A DNA stretch of 64,000 nucleotides. It comes from Saprospiraceae bacterium (GTDB lineage Bacteria; Bacteroidota; Bacteroidia; Chitinophagales; Saprospiraceae). The notes beneath the pieces were generated by a model. That model worked only from the letters and a program-made list of their open reading frames with translations, searched no databases and was not told the DNA's origin. The first letter of the stretch is position 1. The number at the start of each line of letters is the position of its first letter. The DNA is taken from contig JANQPA010000019.1 in the NCBI GenBank assembly GCA_028285545.1, positions 1 to 64,000 on the forward strand, given 5' to 3'. Made by a program: the position numbers and the translations under genes. Below, in pieces: positions 8,171 to 17,086 of this stretch.

Positions 8171-9175
8171 AGTTTTCTTAATTCTTTTTACCATTTTTCT
8201 AATCTCTTTTACCACTAATTTGGGTTGGTCGATATGTATATGGTGACCACTTTTTTTGGCGATGATGTGATAGCTTTTATCAGAGTAATTTAGCAGATCT
8301 TTTTGGATGACATTCCGATGATTCACCAACCCTTCTGAAGACCAGAATTCATCACCTTCAGGAATAGATTTTGCGCCTCCTGAGAGGACAACTAAGGGGA
8401 TATTTCCCAAGTGATATTTTTGTCTGTTTTCATAGATATCTGCAAATATCTCTGCTGAATAATCATTTCCTTTTCCCTTGACATAAGTAAGAGGTTTAGC
8501 ATTATATAGCCAATTGATCATCTGTTGATCTATTTGGGAAAAATCTTTCAATTGATCTCCAAAATCGCGATTAATCTTTACGGTAGAAACTTCGGGAATT
8601 TCGCTTAGGCTTGTCTTAATAATTGGAGGAATATCACTATCCGCCGTTTCCCGAAATCTTTTCCAAAAAGCCTTTTTTTTCTCTTTGTCGAAAATTTTAA
8701 GTACCACATCAGGATGGGTACCATCTACAAGAACTACTCCGGCAATTTTTTCTTTAAATTCTTTGGCAAATAAAAGTGCCAAAATTCCACCTAAGGAATG
8801 TCCAACCACAACATAGGGGCCCGTATATCCTCCATTATTCAATGCCTGGTAAGTATCAAATACCTGTTGATTCAAAGACTTATTGTGTCCATGCTCACTC
8901 CAGGCCTCTCCATTTTGATCAATTGCAACTGCTGCTGCAAATCGACCTACTTTGGGAAGTACTAAATTCCAGTGAAGAGCCACATCACCTGCACCATGAA
9001 AAAATAAGACGACCGGGCCTTTAGCTTGATGTTGTTTGCCTTCCACCAGCATATGAAGTTTGAATCCTCCCGCATCATGCATTTCTCCAGGAGGAGGAAA
9101 ATCTGTGACCTGAGATTGTAGAGATATTGAAAAAAGGAAAAATGTAAGCAAAGATGAAATATAGATCCTACTCAT
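8165..9175 (-). CDS. exported alpha/beta hydrolase
   Basis: A 336-residue protein with a signal peptide (residues 1-22, ending LQSQ). The alpha/beta-hydrolase core has the oxyanion loop FFHGAGD (about 58-64), the nucleophile elbow GHSLGG (Ser127) and a C-terminal histidine in KKSGHHIHIDQP. Substrate unknown. An esterase or lipase-type activity in the periplasm or outside the cell is the general expectation. It lies 69 bp downstream of a TolB-like gene on the same strand and may belong to the upstream AraC/propeller module. Confidence 0.85.
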   Translation of the reverse strand: MSRIYISSLLTFFLFSISLQSQVTDFPPPGEMHDAGGFKLHMLVEGKQHQAKGPVVLFFHGAGDVALHWNLVLPKVGRFAAAVAIDQNGEAWSEHGHNKSLNQQVFDTYQALNNGGYTGPYVVVGHSLGGILALLFAKEFKEKIAGVVLVDGTHPDVVLKIFDKEKKKAFWKRFRETADSDIPPIIKTSLSEIPEVSTVKINRDFGDQLKDFSQIDQQMINWLYNAKPLTYVKGKGNDYSAEIFADIYENRQKYHLGNIPLVVLSGGAKSIPEGDEFWSSEGLVNHRNVIQKDLLNYSDKSYHIIAKKSGHHIHIDQPKLVVKEIRKMVKRIKKTQ

Positions 9176-9244
9176 ATCAATTTATTTAAAATCAACTTTG
9201 ATACTAGACTTGGCAGGATCCAAAAAAGTTGGAGATGCACCTAT

Positions 9245-10108
9245 TTAATTTGGTTTCCAGCTGGGCCCATAATTGTATCCGTTTTTAGTAATTTGAATTT
9301 CTTTCATATCCTCTAGCCTCAATATCCAAATGTGGCTTATGGACTTTCGGTTGGATCGCTCAAAAACAATCATTCTGTTATCTGGTGACCATTTGGCTCT
9401 ATAATCAATGAGCTTAGACTCCGTTAATTTTTTCATTTCAGATCCGTCCAAATTAGCCATGTATAAATCTGTGGTTCCATCTCTGTCGGATGAAAAAACG
9501 ATACGCCCATCATTTGAAACATCTGCCATTATATTATTGCCAGGTCCCAAATCGATTTTTTGCACTTCCTTTCCCTGGCCATTCATTAAATAAATATCTT
9601 GTTTTCCATCCTCATTTGAATAAAATAGAATGCGTCCATCAGGTAGCCATCTGGGATATCGTTGATCTCCTTGTCGGGCAGTAATATTTTTTGCCTCTCC
9701 TCCTTTGGCAGCAAGAAGAAAAATATCTTCCTGACCGGTCCTTCCTGAGGTAAAAGCCACCATTTTCCCATTTGGGGAAAAAGTAGGATCATAATCTGCA
9801 CTTGTTCTGGGAAAGGATAATTGCCGAATATCTTTACCATTGGCATCCATTAGCCAGATTTTCCACCAGCCTTTCCTTTCGGAGTGAAAAACGATTTGCT
9901 GCCCATCCCAGGAATAGGAAGGACCACTGTCAGCAGCCACTACATCAGTGATTTTTCGAAAACCAGTGCCATTTTCTTTTATTAAGCAGATATCTGCATC
10001 TCTAGCTTTTTTCTGAGCAAAAATGATTTCATATTTAAAATTAAAATCCTTTTGTGCTAATAATCCGGTAGCAAATAAAATGAAGAAAATAACAGTTCTG
10101 TGCTTCAT
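9245..10108 (-). CDS. exported TolB-like six-bladed beta-propeller (PD40)
   Basis: A 287-residue protein with a signal peptide (1-19). It consists almost wholly of PD40/WD40-like repeats such as DYDPTFSPNGKMVAFTSGRTGQEDIFLL and YPRWLPDGRILFYSNEDGKQDIYLM. I count six blades closed by a final GPSWKPN strand. Such propellers bind proteins or ligands in the periplasm; TolB itself is longer and has an extra N-terminal domain that is absent here. It lies 71 bp downstream of a 7TM-AraC regulator and resembles the two propellers at 12071 and 12985. Confidence 0.85.
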   Translation of the reverse strand: MKHRTVIFFILFATGLLAQKDFNFKYEIIFAQKKARDADICLIKENGTGFRKITDVVAADSGPSYSWDGQQIVFHSERKGWWKIWLMDANGKDIRQLSFPRTSADYDPTFSPNGKMVAFTSGRTGQEDIFLLAAKGGEAKNITARQGDQRYPRWLPDGRILFYSNEDGKQDIYLMNGQGKEVQKIDLGPGNNIMADVSNDGRIVFSSDRDGTTDLYMANLDGSEMKKLTESKLIDYRAKWSPDNRMIVFERSNRKSISHIWILRLEDMKEIQITKNGYNYGPSWKPN

Positions 10109-10179
10109 GTTTTTTTTGCTGCAAAATTGAAGGACGGACTGTTAATATTCCACTAAAATTGACAGCGACTCTACTCAAT

Positions 10180-11298
10180 TCATGAATTGATAAATCTTAA
10201 ATATTGGGAAGGAGTCATTTTTTCTGTTTTCTTAAATACCCTATTGAAAGTGGCTACGGATTTAAATCCTGCCTTTTGGGCAATCGCTTCAATAGTATAT
10301 TGTCGATTAGAAGAATCTTTCAGCAATTTTTTAGCCTCTTCTATTCTAAAGCCATTGACCAATTCAGAAAAGCTTTTATGAAAATATTCATTGGAGATGA
10401 GGGAAATGTATTTAGAATTGGAATTGAGCCGGTCAGCCAGTTTTTTGATACTAAGTTCTGAATCTAAAAAAATTTTGTCCTGATAAAATAAGCGCAGCAT
10501 TTCTCCATGTAAAGTCTCTAAACTTCTATTCTCTTTTTTATAAATAATTTTATCCGGAGGAGCTGCGGATTTCAATAATAATAAAGAAAGTAATACTACT
10601 TGCAATGCTAAAAATACCATCTGAAATGGATGGTTGGCATTTAGCGCAGGATAAATAAAGCCTCCTAAATAATGTAAATATCGGGCCAACCAAATGCCTA
10701 AATAACCATAAAAGATGAGCTGAATCCAGCGAATATTTACTTTGGATTTGCTTATAATATCTTTTCCTTTCATTTTTTTTATAAAAATCAAGATCCAGGA
10801 AATATAAACAATAGGTTGCAATCGATAATAGACAAAATCTTTAGTGAAAGCACTTATGGATAATTTGCGAATGCTATTGGCATTTAATTGATCCAATTCC
10901 ATATAATAAGTCTCTAAGATCTGCTGCTTCTCCACATTAAGCAAAAAGATAAGATCCATTCGAGAATATTGATACAACAGAAAGGGAACCAAATGTAAAA
11001 TCTCAATCCAATGCAGTTTTTTCCCAAAGGCTATTTTTATGTAAAAAAAAATGAAAGGCCAGATTAATAAAGCAAAGGATTCTCCATGAAAGGCAAATTG
11101 TGGGAAGTAAAGGATTAACCTGGTTTGAACCAATGTATCATGTATTAAAACAAAGCCAATCACCCCCAATATCAGCAAAAAAGCAATTTTAATTTGCCAT
11201 TGTGGTCCTTCCCTAAAGACAAGAAATAGAATGAGAATTAGCAATTGACCTATGGCAAGAATGCCTATAATCCCATAAAAATCGAGTATTGCATTCAT
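10180..11298 (-). CDS. 7TM-anchored AraC-family transcriptional regulator
   Basis: A 372-residue regulator. About residues 1-240 contain seven hydrophobic segments (for example IGILAIGQLLILILFLVF and FALLIWPFIFFYIKI). The C-terminal ~100 residues form the double helix-turn-helix AraC domain, ending with IEAIAQKAGFKSVATFNRVFKKTEKMTPSQYLR. This architecture is common in Bacteroidota, where a membrane-sensed signal is thought to control a tethered DNA-binding domain. It is followed by a propeller gene and the hydrolase on the same strand. The gene upstream ends 8 bp away. Confidence 0.88.
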   Translation of the reverse strand: MNAILDFYGIIGILAIGQLLILILFLVFREGPQWQIKIAFLLILGVIGFVLIHDTLVQTRLILYFPQFAFHGESFALLIWPFIFFYIKIAFGKKLHWIEILHLVPFLLYQYSRMDLIFLLNVEKQQILETYYMELDQLNANSIRKLSISAFTKDFVYYRLQPIVYISWILIFIKKMKGKDIISKSKVNIRWIQLIFYGYLGIWLARYLHYLGGFIYPALNANHPFQMVFLALQVVLLSLLLLKSAAPPDKIIYKKENRSLETLHGEMLRLFYQDKIFLDSELSIKKLADRLNSNSKYISLISNEYFHKSFSELVNGFRIEEAKKLLKDSSNRQYTIEAIAQKAGFKSVATFNRVFKKTEKMTPSQYLRFINS

Positions 11299-11306
11299 AG
11301 ATCACA

Positions 11307-11861
11307 TTAACGTAATTTCTTGGGCCCTTGAGTATCATTATGAATCACCCAGCGTTCATTTTGTATAGATTTATAGATAATTTCATATCTCCATCCTTCT
11401 TCTAACATCCTGTTAATGGTGGAAGTTATTAATTGATAACCCTCTTTGGAGTTTTTGACACTTAATACGGGATATTGAGAATTAGCAGGAATAGCCATTC
11501 CAACATCAAGGGTTGAGAAAGAAATTGTATTGATACTGTCTAATACGGGTTCCATGGAAGATAAAAAACTATACAAGTGGTCCTCAAAATCGCTTAAATT
11601 ATACTCTTCATCCTTGTAATCCATGATTACTGATTCAATTATTGCTGGTCCAATTCCATGATTATCAAGGCTCAATGTAAAGGTATTTCCTTCATTATCG
11701 TTGGTTATCGATAATTCCAAATAAGGCATGATAGAGGTATAATTCTGTTTGCGCATCAAGTTGGTTTGATACACAAAAATGATTAGGGTGGTAAAACTTA
11801 TAAACAGGGCTGATATACTTAATATTTTCTCAGAATTCCATTTGAATTTCATCTTCGACAT
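11307..11861 (-). CDS. single-pass membrane protein of unknown function
   Basis: A 184-residue protein with one N-terminal transmembrane helix (about 13-33: ILSISALFISFTTLIIFVYQ) and a soluble, presumably periplasmic domain containing LELSITNDNEGNTFTLSLDNHGIGPAIIESV. This resembles the short N-terminally anchored proteins often found beside regulators. It sits 8 bp upstream of the 7TM-AraC gene in the same direction, so it is probably co-transcribed and may be an accessory sensor for it (inference). I do not recognise a named family. Confidence 0.6.
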   Translation of the reverse strand: MSKMKFKWNSEKILSISALFISFTTLIIFVYQTNLMRKQNYTSIMPYLELSITNDNEGNTFTLSLDNHGIGPAIIESVIMDYKDEEYNLSDFEDHLYSFLSSMEPVLDSINTISFSTLDVGMAIPANSQYPVLSVKNSKEGYQLITSTINRMLEEGWRYEIIYKSIQNERWVIHNDTQGPKKLR

Positions 11862-11945
11862 TTGGCAAGTTTTTCTTACAATGAGACTGATACTCTTAAA
11901 TAATTCTAGGCTTCATTAATTATAATAATCACTAATTTAAATAAA

Positions 11946-11980
11946 CGTGACTCATCTCAAAAATTTTAAGATGAGTCACG
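11946..11980. terminator. 12-bp perfect hairpin downstream of the paired propeller genes
   Basis: CGTGACTCATCT, 11-nt loop, AGATGAGTCACG, followed on the plus strand by ATTTTCTTCTTT. It is the outer of two strong hairpins between 11862 and 12070. Probably part of the transcript end of the 13854-12071 operon. Confidence 0.5.
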
Positions 11981-12006
11981 ATTTTCTTCTTTATTACCCA
12001 AAATGA

Positions 12007-12041
12007 GAGATATATGGAGACAATTTATCTCCATATATCTC
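12007..12041. terminator. 14-bp perfect hairpin after propeller gene 12071
   Basis: GAGATATATGGAGA (12007-12020), a 7-nt loop, then its exact complement (12028-12041). A further GTCTCC/TATCTC echo follows to 12061. It lies 30 bp beyond the stop codon of the minus-strand gene and is a likely terminator or 3'-end stabiliser. Confidence 0.55.
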
Positions 12042-12070
12042 AATTTGTCTCCAATTATCTCTTGTTATTA

Positions 12071-12988
12071 TCAGTTTTCACTCCAATGAGGCTGGCAGTT
12101 AACACCCCGTCGATTGGTCAATTGAACAGGATTTTCTCCCAGTCGATCTATCTTGAATATTTGAAAACTGTTGTCCCCCAGGTGGCTGGTAAAAGCCAAA
12201 AAACGGCTATCCGGAGACCAGCTTATCGAATAGGGGAAGAGAGGGGTATCCCAGCCTTGTGGGATCTTTTCTTTTCCTTTCCAGCCACTAAATATTTCTT
12301 TCTTTCGGCCATTTGACAAGTCATAAATCATGAGGTTGATGTGATCATTTTCATCAAGGGTATGGTAGGCCAAGTATTTTCCATCAGGAGATAAAGCCGG
12401 AGCTATTTCGTGAACATCATCTGTTTGAGTGAGGTTTTTCTTTCCACTCCCATCCAAATTCATCGTATACACATCAAATTGTGAATTTTCGGTGGTAGCA
12501 AACATCAATTTTTTACCCCCCTCGATAAATGTGGAAGTATAATGAGAATATTGTTCATTGGTCAATTGCTTGCGTCCAGTACCATCTTTATTCACCACAA
12601 AAACCTGACGATAACCAGATCTTCCTGAAGGAAAACCAACATAAGTAATCTGCTGACCATTCGGCGACCAGCGAGCGTCATATTCATAAGAAGAACCTTT
12701 GGTTAGCTTTTTTACATTATTGCCTTCTTTATCTGAAATGGCAATTTTCCAGCCTCCGAATCGATAAGAATTAAAGGTAAGCCACTCACCACTTTTAGAA
12801 GAATGAGGCTGCGCATCTGTCCTTCGAGCTATACTATTTGTTACTTGTTTAAGGTTTTGGCCATTCGGCTCAATAGAGAATAAACCACCAGGAGTATTCC
12901 TTTCGCTACTTGAAAAATATATTTTCCCTGTTTGTGCTGAAGAATTATAAAAATTAAAGCACATTATTATTGCTAAAAAATATTTCAT
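12071..12988 (-). CDS. exported TolB-like PD40 beta-propeller
   Basis: A 305-residue secreted propeller with a signal peptide (1-19, ending NSSAQ). Repeats include YDARWSPNGQQITYVGFPSGRSGYRQVFVVN and IAPALSPDGKYLAYHTLDENDHINLMIYDL, about six blades, closing with QPHWSEN. The ATG overlaps the stop of the preceding propeller gene by 4 bp (ATGA), so the two are translationally coupled and may form a pair. Regulated most likely by the 7TM-AraC gene at 13951. The ligand is unknown. Confidence 0.85.
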   Translation of the reverse strand: MKYFLAIIMCFNFYNSSAQTGKIYFSSSERNTPGGLFSIEPNGQNLKQVTNSIARRTDAQPHSSKSGEWLTFNSYRFGGWKIAISDKEGNNVKKLTKGSSYEYDARWSPNGQQITYVGFPSGRSGYRQVFVVNKDGTGRKQLTNEQYSHYTSTFIEGGKKLMFATTENSQFDVYTMNLDGSGKKNLTQTDDVHEIAPALSPDGKYLAYHTLDENDHINLMIYDLSNGRKKEIFSGWKGKEKIPQGWDTPLFPYSISWSPDSRFLAFTSHLGDNSFQIFKIDRLGENPVQLTNRRGVNCQPHWSEN

Positions 12989-13854
12989 TTTTTAAAGTTG
13001 CTTAGTTGTTTAATTTTTTTCGTTTTTACATTCATAATGGCGATGCTGGGTGCACCGTACATTTCCGTTGAAAATGCGATCCATTTTCCATCAGGAGACC
13101 ATCGAGGGAAATAATCATGCCATTCACCAGGGTTTAGTGCTTGTTGCTTGCTACCATCTAGGTTCATGATGTACATCTTGAATTTTCCATTCTTACGGAC
13201 GCCATAAACTACTTTATCGCCAGAAGGAGATACTTCGGGATAAGCATAACTAGCCGTATCCGTAGTAATTTGTTTAATATTTTTCCCATCAATAGATGCT
13301 GTGAAAATTGAGTAGTATTCTTTACCATTTCTGGCACAGAAAATTATCTTTTTACCATCGTCATAAGAGGTGGGAGTGGAAGCAATCATGCCTTCTACAA
13401 GCGTTTTTATACCACTGCCATTTACATTTGCGATCAGAATGCTGGATTCTCCTTTTTTTTCAGCATTAAAAAGTACTCGACCATCCGGAGTCCAGGTAGG
13501 GTGAAAGGCATTCAAGTCTTTCCGTGGATGATCAATCACATTTATCAGCTGACCGGATTCAACATCCAGGATATGGATCTTTCGTATGGACTGGCTTGTC
13601 CTTTTACACAAAGCAATATACTTACCATCGGGTGAGACTATGGGGTGGCTCCCAGAAGCACTTCCAATACGTTTTTCGTTCTTTCCCTTAATATCAAGGG
13701 AGTAAATTCCTGTTCCTCCATTTCGATAAGAATAAAAAACCAGTTTCCCTCCATCTGGATACCATTTGGGATGATAATCTCTATCAAAATCTTGACTCTG
13801 TCCATTTAGGACTTGAATCATAAACATTAAAGCAAAAATCAAAATTACTCTCAT
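12985..13854 (-). CDS. exported TolB-like PD40 beta-propeller
   Basis: A 289-residue secreted propeller. I start at the ATG at 13854 because it places a clean signal peptide (MRVILIFALMFMIQVLNGQ) at the N-terminus; the frame is open six codons further to 13872. Blades include HPKWYPDGGKLVFYSYRNGGTGIYSLD, HPIVSPDGKYIALCKRTSQ and YFPRWSPDGKWIAFSTEMYG, six in all. It is paired with the downstream propeller by an ATGA overlap and lies about 100 bp downstream of a 7TM-AraC regulator. Paralogue of the propeller at 9245. Confidence 0.85.
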   Translation of the reverse strand: MRVILIFALMFMIQVLNGQSQDFDRDYHPKWYPDGGKLVFYSYRNGGTGIYSLDIKGKNEKRIGSASGSHPIVSPDGKYIALCKRTSQSIRKIHILDVESGQLINVIDHPRKDLNAFHPTWTPDGRVLFNAEKKGESSILIANVNGSGIKTLVEGMIASTPTSYDDGKKIIFCARNGKEYYSIFTASIDGKNIKQITTDTASYAYPEVSPSGDKVVYGVRKNGKFKMYIMNLDGSKQQALNPGEWHDYFPRWSPDGKWIAFSTEMYGAPSIAIMNVKTKKIKQLSNFKK

Positions 13855-13950
13855 ATTCCTTTTTTCTTGCAAAGGAACAGGAAGAGAGAGCTTGATAACA
13901 AATAATTAGATACTTGGCTTGTCCTAATTCAATATTTAGGACGCTCCATT

Positions 13951-15060
13951 TCAATTTTTCACTCTTTTTTGTCTAAAGGCACCAGGGGTAAGACCTGTAA
14001 TTTTCTGAAAAGCGCGATAAAAAACATCCTTCGAACGAAAACCACTTTGTTCGCCTATGGCTGCAATGGTGTATTGCATAAATTCTGGATTTGCTAATAA
14101 TTGTTGAGCTCGATTCACTCTCAGGCTGTTCAGATAGTCTGTAAAATTCTGCTTGCTAACATTTTTTATACAAATAGAAAGTTCTCTGGCATCTTCGCCC
14201 AAGTATCTGGCAACTTCCGCTATTTTAAGATCTGCTTTTAAGTACAATTCTTTTTCTTCCATTAGGGCCTCCAGTTGACTAAAAAGTTGATCATATTCCT
14301 TTCGGCTGTAGGCATCTTTGGGTATGGGTTTAATGGCGAAATTGTTGTGTGGATATTTGAGTAAAATATAACTTAATAAGAAAATATAAGTACTTAATAG
14401 TAATAGGGCTATTTGCTGAAACTCATGATTCCACTTTGCTGGAATAAAAAATTCTCTGGCATAATCAAACATATAATACCCCACTAAGCCCCAGCATAAG
14501 AATTGTATCCAAACACTTAGCTTTTTTAAACCAAACAAAAAGTCACCTCTTTTCCTCAACATCCAGATAATTAAAATGAAATAGGCGATGGGAAGAAGGT
14601 GCCACCATAAAAAATGAATAAAAGCATCCCAATCTAAATTTTTGCTTAATAAGCCCGCTCTATCAATGCGTTCATAAGTTTGGCTTAATCGCTTATGTTT
14701 TTCATTTAAGCTCAAGCTAAGCGTATCCCATCTATTAATAATGGCTACCAAAAAAGGTGTCAGATGAAAAATATCAAACCAACGAAATCGAAAGTCTTCT
14801 TTAAGAATTGAGGAAATATAAAAATAGAGGATAGGGCCAATTAGGAATGAAAACACGGGGCCTAAGCCAAATAAAAAAGGCCATTGTAATAATAACCTGC
14901 TGTGGGCTAATACGTCATGCAAGAGAAATAATCCGAGTACGAGGAATAAACTCAGCAAAAGGCTTTGCCTAATTCCCCACTTTTCTGTTGCATATTTAGT
15001 ACTCAGCAAGAAAGCTTGCCCCACCGCCCCAAAGCCAATAAGCGTAAAAAGATCAATCAT
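13951..15060 (-). CDS. 7TM-anchored AraC-family transcriptional regulator
   Basis: A 369-residue paralogue of the regulator at 10180. The first ~240 residues hold seven membrane segments (for example SLLLSLFLVLGLFLLHDVL and FLIGPILYFYISSIL). The C-terminal AraC domain ends with IAAIGEQSGFRSKDVFYRAFQKITGLTPGAFR. It heads the same-strand cluster containing the two coupled propellers. The repeated pairing of this regulator type with PD40 propellers suggests that the propellers are its targets or its signal partners. Confidence 0.88.
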   Translation of the reverse strand: MIDLFTLIGFGAVGQAFLLSTKYATEKWGIRQSLLLSLFLVLGLFLLHDVLAHSRLLLQWPFLFGLGPVFSFLIGPILYFYISSILKEDFRFRWFDIFHLTPFLVAIINRWDTLSLSLNEKHKRLSQTYERIDRAGLLSKNLDWDAFIHFLWWHLLPIAYFILIIWMLRKRGDFLFGLKKLSVWIQFLCWGLVGYYMFDYAREFFIPAKWNHEFQQIALLLLSTYIFLLSYILLKYPHNNFAIKPIPKDAYSRKEYDQLFSQLEALMEEKELYLKADLKIAEVARYLGEDARELSICIKNVSKQNFTDYLNSLRVNRAQQLLANPEFMQYTIAAIGEQSGFRSKDVFYRAFQKITGLTPGAFRQKRVKN

Positions 15061-15436
15061 TCATTCTTTTTTGGTAAATCTATAGGTTTAAAATGATTTT
15101 TAAGCTCTTTGGAAAGAACATGTAGGGTTTTCGTTATTCAGTATTTAGATGCCCAGGTTATTTTTGTCGAATAAAATGAGCATTCCATCGTACAATGCTG
15201 CAAAAATTCCATTTGTCTAATAAATTTATAAGCATCAAACAAAACACAACACACCGAATCTTTTAGCGTGAATAAAACGCTTTATTCCTCTAAAGATCAG
15301 GCAAGTACTACACATTTATTTTGGAGTTTAAAAAATCTTCTGGTTGTAATTTTCATTGCATCTGGTAGAGAGAAGATATAATGACTTGTTGTTTTCAACA
15401 ATGCATTCATAGAACAATCTTCAAAACTCTAAAACC
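15061..15436. other. 376-bp divergent intergenic region
   Basis: Separates the minus-strand AraC gene from the plus-strand TonB-domain gene, so it must hold both promoters. Visible structures are a small hairpin GAATAAA-ACGC-TTTATTC (15270-15287) and TTGTTG-TTTT-CAACAA near 15386-15401. I could not assign a convincing -33/-7 pair or a small gene. Confidence 0.3.
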
Positions 15437-15934
15437 ATGACAACCCAAGTGATTTTTTCAAAAATCCAGCAAAATTGGAAAAGTTCTTCAAACTTATTCC
15501 ATCAAAAAAGCATCTCATCATTTTTGGTTTTCTGCCTATTTACCAGCTTTTGTTGTGCCCAATCCACTGCCAGCATTTCGTCCTTGGATAAAAAGACCGC
15601 TCCCGCTACTACCTCTGCAAAAAAGTCTGAAAAAGCCATTGATTATTCTGATGAGCATAGTCGCTTTGCATCCATGCAGTTGAGAAACTATTTGACCAAA
15701 AATACAGCCTACCCTAAAACCATGAAAGAAAATTGTATTGAAGGTATGGTGGTCGTCAAAGTATTCATCTCATCAAAAGGAAAAATCAAAAAATCTGAGA
15801 TCGTCAAAAGTCCACATGCTGTTTTTAGTCAATCCGTCCTTGAAACTATGAGTAAAGTTAATGCCATCGGTATCCATCAAAGAGTTTACCAGGGTAAACC
15901 GATCGTATACGTCCCCATAAAGTTTTCCTTATAA
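15437..15934 (+). CDS. TonB C-terminal domain protein
   Basis: A 165-residue protein. A hydrophobic segment (about 27-43, SISSFLVFCLFTSFCCAQS) is either a signal peptide or an inner-membrane anchor. Residues about 75-165 form the TonB C-terminal fold: NTAYPKTMKENCIEGMVVVKVFISSKGKIKKSEIVKS, with the usual YP, G-x-V-x-V and final VPIKFSL strand. The typical proline-rich periplasm-spanning linker is missing, so this is more likely a small periplasmic TonB-like protein than a full energy transducer. Monocistronic, followed by a strong terminator. Confidence 0.75.
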   Translation: MTTQVIFSKIQQNWKSSSNLFHQKSISSFLVFCLFTSFCCAQSTASISSLDKKTAPATTSAKKSEKAIDYSDEHSRFASMQLRNYLTKNTAYPKTMKENCIEGMVVVKVFISSKGKIKKSEIVKSPHAVFSQSVLETMSKVNAIGIHQRVYQGKPIVYVPIKFSL

Positions 15935-16023
15935 AGAAAAAAGGTTTTCTAATCACAAATCTGCCGAAGGAGGCAAAAAGAACCATTTCTCACTTACAGC
16001 TTAATTGCTGAACCCATATTTTC

Positions 16024-16066
16024 AGGGCGTTTCAAAAGATCATTAGATTCTTGAAACGCCCTTTTT
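16024..16066 (+). terminator. rho-independent terminator after the TonB-domain gene
   Basis: AGGGCGTTTCAA (16024-16035), 15-nt loop, TTGAAACGCCCT (16051-16062), then TTTT. A GC-rich 12-bp perfect stem plus a U tract on the plus strand. Confidence 0.85.
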
Positions 16067-16089
16067 AATTCTTAAAATTTGTTAAACTT

Positions 16090-16120
16090 TTTGATATTTT
16101 TGATCCGTAAAATATTTTTG
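16090..16120 (+). promoter_or_regulatory. predicted promoter of the gldA operon
   Basis: TTTG (16090-16093), 19-bp spacer, TATTTTTG (16113-16120), an exact fit to TTTG-N19-TAnnTTTG. It is 41 bp upstream of the gldA ATG and just beyond the preceding terminator. Confidence 0.7.
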
Positions 16121-16161
16121 CGAGCATTATTGAGCTTGTTATAGACCTAATATTCCTATAA

Positions 16162-17085
16162 ATGAATATTACGATTGAAAACCTTACTAAAACCTACGGA
16201 GTCCAAAAAGCAGTAGACAATATTTCCTTCAAAGTTAAGCAAGGAGAGATTCTTGGTTTCCTCGGTCCTAATGGTGCTGGCAAAACCACCACCATGAAAA
16301 TGATTACTACCTTTCTTACGCCTAGTTCCGGCGAAATTATTGTAGCTGGCAATAATGTAAGAACCCAGGGGCAATCTGTTCGCAAACTTATTGGATACTT
16401 ACCAGAGCATAATCCTCTTTATATGGATATGCCAGTGATGGACTATTTAAGATATTGCGCAGAGCTTCATGAAGTACCTCCAGCCCAAATTGAGGCGCAA
16501 ATAAAAAAGATGGTGTCTGTTTGTGGTTTAAACCGGGAAAAACACAAAAAAATCAACGAATTATCAAAAGGTTTCCGGCAAAGAGTGGGCCTGGCACAGG
16601 CTATGATTCATGACCCTGAAATTTTAATTTTGGATGAACCTACAACCGGATTGGATCCCAATCAGATCGTAGAAATCAGAAATTTGATAAAAGAGATTGG
16701 AAAGGAAAAGACCATCATATTAAGTACTCACATATTACCTGAGGTGGAAGCTACCTGTGACCGCATCCTCATCATAAATCGAGGTAAAATAGTTGCAGAC
16801 GGTACTGCTGATTCCCTGCGCGAACAATCACAGGGGAAAGAAACCCTAACCATTACTATTGAGGATGGTACCAATGAAACGATTCTTAAAGCTCTAAGAG
16901 ATTTAAAAACGATCGAAAGTGTAAAGTATTTAGAAGATTTCCGCTATGAGGCCATCAGCAAGCCAAAACAAAGTTCAAAACGGGAAATTTTCAAGTGCTG
17001 TGTAGATCACAATTGGGTCCTCACTGAAATGGTAGCCTCGGAGAAAAAATTAGAAGACATATTCAGAAACCTTACTTTGAATTAA
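16162..17085 (+). CDS. gldA: gliding-motility ABC transporter ATP-binding subunit GldA
   Basis: A 307-residue ABC ATPase. Walker A GPNGAGKTTTMK (about 35-46), Q-loop/PEH (IGYLPEHNPLYMDM), signature LSKGFRQRVGLAQAM, Walker B ILILDEPTTGLDPNQ and the switch histidine STHILPEVE are all intact. It is immediately followed by a permease (1-bp gap) and a GldG-type component, which identifies it as GldA rather than a generic ABC ATPase. In flavobacteria this transporter is needed for gliding. Its exact substrate is unknown. Confidence 0.88.
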   Translation: MNITIENLTKTYGVQKAVDNISFKVKQGEILGFLGPNGAGKTTTMKMITTFLTPSSGEIIVAGNNVRTQGQSVRKLIGYLPEHNPLYMDMPVMDYLRYCAELHEVPPAQIEAQIKKMVSVCGLNREKHKKINELSKGFRQRVGLAQAMIHDPEILILDEPTTGLDPNQIVEIRNLIKEIGKEKTIILSTHILPEVEATCDRILIINRGKIVADGTADSLREQSQGKETLTITIEDGTNETILKALRDLKTIESVKYLEDFRYEAISKPKQSSKREIFKCCVDHNWVLTEMVASEKKLEDIFRNLTLN

Positions 17086-17086
17086 G

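Noticed and set aside
12014-12316. 100-residue plus-strand frame over the end of a propeller gene
   Set aside because: Mostly antisense to a well-supported PD40 gene and begins within a hairpin.
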